Shown: positions 60,511 to 64,000 of the stretch, in pieces
Layout of the letters: each line of letters begins with the position of its first letter
Numbering within the stretch: the stretch's first letter is position 1
Assembly (NCBI RefSeq): GCF_012516375.2
Contig: NZ_CP051204.2
Location: 5,642,001-5,706,000 of the forward strand
Direction of reading: 5' to 3'
Length of the DNA stretch: 64,000 nt
Origin: Chitinophaga oryzae
GTDB lineage: Bacteria > Bacteroidota > Bacteroidia > Chitinophagales > Chitinophagaceae
Program-made: the position numbers and the translations under genes
Notes under the pieces: generated by a model
What the model was told of the DNA's origin: nothing
The model's input: only the letters and a program-made list of their open reading frames with translations
Database searches by the model: none

Positions 60511-62898
60511 TTATGATTTTCCGATCAATCTTTTAATGCGTCCGGCCACGCCTTTACGCTGTGTTTCAGCATACCCGTAGCCGTAACCATAGCCGTAGCC
60601 ATAGCCGTAACTGCGGCCGGCCTTCACATCGTTTACGATGAGGCTTATTTTTGGCATTTTCCGCTGGGCAGCCAGGTCTCCCGGAATCTGCAGCTGCTGC
60701 TTAAAGGTGGTGCCCTGACGAACGAGGTAGAGTGTAGCGTCAGCGAAACGCGCCAATAACTGCGCATCCGTCACCAGGCCAACAGGAGCTGTGTCCACCA
60801 CGATATAATCAAACTTCTCCCTGAGTTTGGTGAACATCATTTCTGTTTGCTCCAGGAGTAAGAGTTCCGCAGGATTGGGCGGTATCGGCCCGGAAGAAAT
60901 GATAAAGCAGTTCTCATGTATGCCCGAAGGTCTGATAACTTCCTCCAGCATACTTTTGCCGATGGCATAGGTGCTAAACCCGGTCATATTGTTCACGCCC
61001 AGTTTATCGGAAAGCTTCGGTTTACGAAGGTCCATTTCCAGTAACACCACTTTTTTCCCTGAGAGCGCCAGTACAGCGGCCAGGTTTGCGGCCACGAAGG
61101 ACTTGCCTTCACCGCTCATGCTGGATGTCAGCAGGATCACCTTTTGCTGCGGGCCGGCGAGTATAAACTGCAGGTTAGTACGCAGCGCCCTGAACTGTTC
61201 CGCAACAGGCGTTACATTATCCCTTTTGGCCACCACCATTTCTTTGTTCTGCGCATGTCCGATCTCGCCAATGATGGGCACTTTAGTGGCGCCGGTAATA
61301 TCTTTCTTGTTGGTCACCCGGATATTCAGCAGTTCTTTTACGTAAAGGCCCACGGAAGGCAATACTATCCCTGCCACCATCGCCAGCAGGTAAATTAAAA
61401 GCCGCTTGGGTTTAAACGGAAGGGCGTCGCTCTTTGCCGGATCGATGATCCTGGCTACCGCCAGATTTGACGATTTTGACAAAGCAGATTCCTCTCTTTT
61501 CTTCAGCAGGAAAAGGTAAAGTTCCTGCTTAATGGCCTGTTGCCGTGAAAAATCCAGGAACAGGCGTTCTTTGGCGGGTACCTGTGCAATTTTTTTATTC
61601 AGGCTGCCGGAGCTGCGCTGCAGTTCGTCGATACCGATCTGAATGCTGCTTTTCAGCGATCCGAGACTGGTGTTCAGGTCACCGCGCAATCCTTGCAATT
61701 GCTGATCAATATTTTTTATCAGCGGGTTACTTTCGGTGGTAGACAACAATTGTCTTTCCCTTTCCAGCTGCAGCGTGTTATAGCGCTCTACCAGTCCGAG
61801 GAAAGAAGGGTCCTGTACGACCAGGGAGGAAGGCACCACGCGTTTATTGTTGGCTTCGTCCTGCATATACTTCTGCATAGACTCAACAATATTCAGCCTT
61901 ACCTGCTGGTCCAGCAGTTGTTTGGAAAAATCGCCGGTACTGGAAACCAACAACTTTGCCTGTTCTTCCAGGTCAGCCACCTGGTTTGACTGTTTAAACT
62001 GCTGTATATCTTTTTCAACGCCGGAGAGTTCTTTGGTTACGATCACCAGGCGATTATCAATAAAGGCAATTGTGCTGTCTGCGATCCTGTTTTTATCTTC
62101 CACGCTGGCCTTCATGTATTCTTCAATCAGTTTGTTAAGCACCGCTTCTCCCCTTTCAGGTATACCATCCGTGATGCTCAGGTCTACCGTGCTCACCTGC
62201 TTGTTGGGGACCGCCATGGTCACCAGCGATCTGTATTTTCCCACGGCCTGGTCTATGGAAACTACTTTTACATAATATTCAGGATGTACGAATGCATACA
62301 ACGGATTCCGCTGTATAAACACGACCCCTTCCGGCAAATGCAGCGTATCGTTCCAGGACCCTTCCCTGGTGAGATTGGCACGGCTCAGTGAGAATTTCTT
62401 TTCATTGACCGGGCGGATGGTATAATTCATGGCAGTCAGGCTGTCGCTCAGGCTAAGCCACTTAAATGAAAAAGGCATGTTCCGGTATTGTTCCGTTTTC
62501 TTCACGCGGCCGTCAGCGACATACATCACATTCAGCTGAAGATCTCTCACAACACTTTCCATAATAGAACGTGAACTAAGTATCTCCACTTCGTTATCTA
62601 CGCTGCTTTTGGTATTGAACAATTCCAACTGGCTGAGGATCTCTTCCCCGGGCAGGTTTCCGCCCTTTTTATCATCCTGCACCAGTATTTTGGCGCTGAT
62701 CTTATAGCTCGGCGTTGAGTAACGCAGGTACAGCCAGGCAGCAGTACCTGTCAAAAGAAAACTCAACAGGAAGAGATACCAGTATGATCCCAATATATCC
62801 AGTACTTTTCTCAGGTCGAATACACTATCCTGCTGCTGCGCAACAGGCGTGTTACCGTTTAAAGAAAATGGATTATTTGAATTGTTATTCTCGTACAT
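60511..62898 (-). CDS. Wzc-like chain-length regulator and tyrosine autokinase
   Basis: The 795-residue inner-membrane protein has a Wzz domain with two membrane helices (about 32-55 and 500-520), a periplasmic coiled coil (about 280-430) and a cytoplasmic BY-kinase domain. The kinase has Walker A SSMSGEGKS near 590-600, Walker A' LLEMDLRKPKLS and Walker B DYIVVDTAPVG. The C-terminus carries seven tyrosines alternating with glycine (Y764 to Y776), the likely autophosphorylation cluster. Phosphorylation cycles control polymer length and export with Wza. The CpsB-type phosphatase at 41533 is the probable counterpart. Confidence 0.94.
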   Translation of the reverse strand: MYENNNSNNPFSLNGNTPVAQQQDSVFDLRKVLDILGSYWYLFLLSFLLTGTAAWLYLRYSTPSYKISAKILVQDDKKGGNLPGEEILSQLELFNTKSSVDNEVEILSSRSIMESVVRDLQLNVMYVADGRVKKTEQYRNMPFSFKWLSLSDSLTAMNYTIRPVNEKKFSLSRANLTREGSWNDTLHLPEGVVFIQRNPLYAFVHPEYYVKVVSIDQAVGKYRSLVTMAVPNKQVSTVDLSITDGIPERGEAVLNKLIEEYMKASVEDKNRIADSTIAFIDNRLVIVTKELSGVEKDIQQFKQSNQVADLEEQAKLLVSSTGDFSKQLLDQQVRLNIVESMQKYMQDEANNKRVVPSSLVVQDPSFLGLVERYNTLQLERERQLLSTTESNPLIKNIDQQLQGLRGDLNTSLGSLKSSIQIGIDELQRSSGSLNKKIAQVPAKERLFLDFSRQQAIKQELYLFLLKKREESALSKSSNLAVARIIDPAKSDALPFKPKRLLIYLLAMVAGIVLPSVGLYVKELLNIRVTNKKDITGATKVPIIGEIGHAQNKEMVVAKRDNVTPVAEQFRALRTNLQFILAGPQQKVILLTSSMSGEGKSFVAANLAAVLALSGKKVVLLEMDLRKPKLSDKLGVNNMTGFSTYAIGKSMLEEVIRPSGIHENCFIISSGPIPPNPAELLLLEQTEMMFTKLREKFDYIVVDTAPVGLVTDAQLLARFADATLYLVRQGTTFKQQLQIPGDLAAQRKMPKISLIVNDVKAGRSYGYGYGYGYGYGYAETQRKGVAGRIKRLIGKS
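60571..60609 (-). repeat. Hexanucleotide repeat encoding Tyr-Gly units
   Basis: Seven tyrosine codons alternate with six glycine codons, giving a DNA repeat of period six with minor third-base changes. Gain or loss of one unit would add or remove one Tyr-Gly pair without shifting the frame. Confidence 0.8.
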
Positions 62899-62915
62899 GT
62901 AAGTGCTTTAAAAAA

Positions 62916-63758
62916 TTAGAACTTGACCCTCGTTAATATTACCACCAGCAAAGTGATCGCGGAGGTGATAATAGTAATATTCTTCAATCGCGATGCGTCC
63001 GTTGATACAACCTTTGACTTATTCGGTTCAACATATACCACATCTCCCTGTTGCAAATAATAGTAGGGAGATGTAAACAGGTTTGTATTATTCAGGTTAA
63101 ATCTGACAAATTCTTTTTTACCTTCTTTCTCCCTGATCAATAATACATTTTCGCGTTTTCCATAAATAGTAAGGTCACCCGCCATACCGATAGCATCCAA
63201 TAAGGTTACTTTTTCATTAGGCATCACATAGGTTGACGGCCTTGCTACTTCACCAAGTACAGTTATTTTAAAGTTAACGAATCTTACATTAACAACCGGG
63301 TCCTTGTAAAACTGGGCGGCCTTTTCGGTAACCGCAGCTCTTACTTCTTCTGTTGATTTACCTTTCACCTGCATTTTGCCAATCAATGGCAACACGATAT
63401 TACCATCCTTGTCAACCAGATATCCGCTGATATTGCCCGCGCCTCCGGTAGCTGTCGCTGTGGAAGGCCATGACGGGGCATTCTGTTGATTTAACAATGC
63501 GGTGGCGCCAGGGTCCAGCGTTTGAATAGTCACTTGCAGGATATCATCCACCTGTACCAGCGGTGTTTTATACAACGCCTGTTCCACTTCTTTTGACCCA
63601 AGCGAATCGGGTATGTCTCTGAAATAAGTTACGTTTTTAGGCGCCGAACATGAAAACAGGAACAGGCAAATGATTCCTGCTAAATGATAATACGTACCCT
63701 TGCACCTTTTAAAAATGGTGTTTAAACGGAAGCCGAACTTCCTGTTGATAAGACTCAT
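62916..63758 (-). CDS. Wza-like polysaccharide export lipoprotein
   Basis: The 280-residue lipoprotein has its modified cysteine at C37 (LFSCSAP). It has a Poly_export domain (about 65-165: PLVQVDDILQVTIQ), an SLBB domain (about 175-255: ITVLGEVARPSTYVMPNEK) and a C-terminal hydrophobic helix. Wza homologues form the outer-membrane channel that works with Wzc. The C-terminal helix is typical of Bacteroidota members. ATG at 63758 is chosen; the frame is open to 63779 but starts there with TTG. It lies 17 bp before the kinase gene. Confidence 0.9.
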   Translation of the reverse strand: MSLINRKFGFRLNTIFKRCKGTYYHLAGIICLFLFSCSAPKNVTYFRDIPDSLGSKEVEQALYKTPLVQVDDILQVTIQTLDPGATALLNQQNAPSWPSTATATGGAGNISGYLVDKDGNIVLPLIGKMQVKGKSTEEVRAAVTEKAAQFYKDPVVNVRFVNFKITVLGEVARPSTYVMPNEKVTLLDAIGMAGDLTIYGKRENVLLIREKEGKKEFVRFNLNNTNLFTSPYYYLQQGDVVYVEPNKSKVVSTDASRLKNITIITSAITLLVVILTRVKF

Positions 63759-63783
63759 ATCTAATTGACAGTTTTGCAAATGA

Positions 63784-63835
63784 GAAGCTGCAGCTGGGCA
63801 AATTTTATGCCCATCAGTAACAAAAGCTGCGCTTC
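63784..63835 (-). other. Nested hairpin between the CapD-like and wza genes
   Basis: GAAGC with GCAGCT (63784-63795) pairs with AGCTGC and GCTTC (63825-63835). Inside it GGGC (63796-63799) pairs with GCCC (63809-63812). It fills the 83-bp gap. It may be an attenuator, a processing site or a leader structure of the Wza-Wzc part of the operon. Confidence 0.4.
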
Positions 63836-63841
63836 CGTCTG

Positions 63842-64000
63842 TTACATTTTAATTTTATCTTTATCCAGTTCTTCGTACGCGGAGTTCTTACTGATAAACT
63901 CCGGCACCAGCATTTTCATTAAAGCAACTGTAGGTGTTAAATAGTGTTTTTCTGCAGATGCGATCAACTGCGTTACCTTTTTGTCTACTTCTGAAAAACT
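63842..64000 (-). CDS. C-terminus of a CapD/WbpM-like nucleotide-sugar dehydratase (partial)
   Basis: The minus strand is open from the right edge to TAA at 63842-63844, encoding 52 residues. The ending LVPEFISKNSAYEELDKDK resembles the C-terminal tail of Bacteroidota CapD/FlaA1-type membrane dehydratases (VPEFxSxNSxxExLD). Those enzymes convert UDP-GlcNAc to its 4-keto-6-deoxy form. The catalytic part lies outside the window, so identity rests on this tail and on its place at the head of the capsule locus. Confidence 0.55.
   Translation of the reverse strand, partial: SFSEVDKKVTQLIASAEKHYLTPTVALMKMLVPEFISKNSAYEELDKDKIKM

Overview
The window looks like a chromosome segment from a member of the Bacteroidota, most likely a Chitinophaga-like species of Chitinophagaceae. 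The evidence is a type IX secretion (T9SS type B) C-terminal domain with SprB-like repeats, an outer-membrane receptor with a carboxypeptidase-D regulatory domain, a BshC homologue, a bacterial terpene cyclase beside a type I IPP isomerase, and repeated use of the Bacteroidota -7 promoter element TAnnTTTG in front of genes. No phage, insertion sequence, tRNA, rRNA or CRISPR array was seen.

Layout. 1-12 kb is housekeeping and accessory metabolism: a short Gre/Rnk-type factor behind an FMN glutamate-synthase-like protein, a c-type cytochrome lipoprotein, a membrane acyltransferase, a CNT nucleoside transporter, a DUF4259 protein and SMC. 12-19 kb has a TonB-type receptor, a FUSC membrane protein and BshC. 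19-24 kb is a glycogen block (glgA-glgC-GH130, facing a GT4 glycosyltransferase). 24-30 kb has DUF72, an atypical metallo-beta-lactamase-fold protein preceded by the 3' remnant of a Crp/Fnr regulator, and a 974-residue flavin/iron-sulfur oxidoreductase. 30-37 kb is a TolC-adaptor-RND efflux operon ending in a methyltransferase. 37-42 kb holds two small membrane proteins, a terpene synthase, idi, a free methionine-(R)-sulfoxide reductase and a CpsB-type phosphatase. From 44 kb to the right edge lies a long minus-strand capsule/exopolysaccharide locus of the Wzx/Wzy type. It runs from a truncated CapD-like gene through Wza, Wzc, sugar-nucleotide enzymes, glycosyltransferases, flippase and polymerase to a PglC-like initiating transferase, a DegT aminotransferase and a beta-helix lipoprotein, and ends at a clear terminator near 44,041-44,077.

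The most unusual signals are non-coding. (1) A small intergenic RNA candidate at 2,244-2,332 (minus) has a -7 promoter element, a nested three-stem fold and a terminal T tract. (2) Intergenic elements are built from 7- or 8-bp tandem units in inverted orientation. Two heptamer elements (14,525-14,641 and 16,900-16,988) have perfect 32- and 30-bp arms, share a core around GAGCGGTT and flank the FUSC gene. Octamer versions lie at 4,737-5,001 (its last unit contains the start codon of the next gene) and 40,832-40,991. (3) A tyrosine-glycine tract in the Wzc-like kinase is encoded by a 6-bp-period repeat, so its length could change without a frameshift. The terpene synthase has every expected catalytic motif, and its product cannot be told from sequence.
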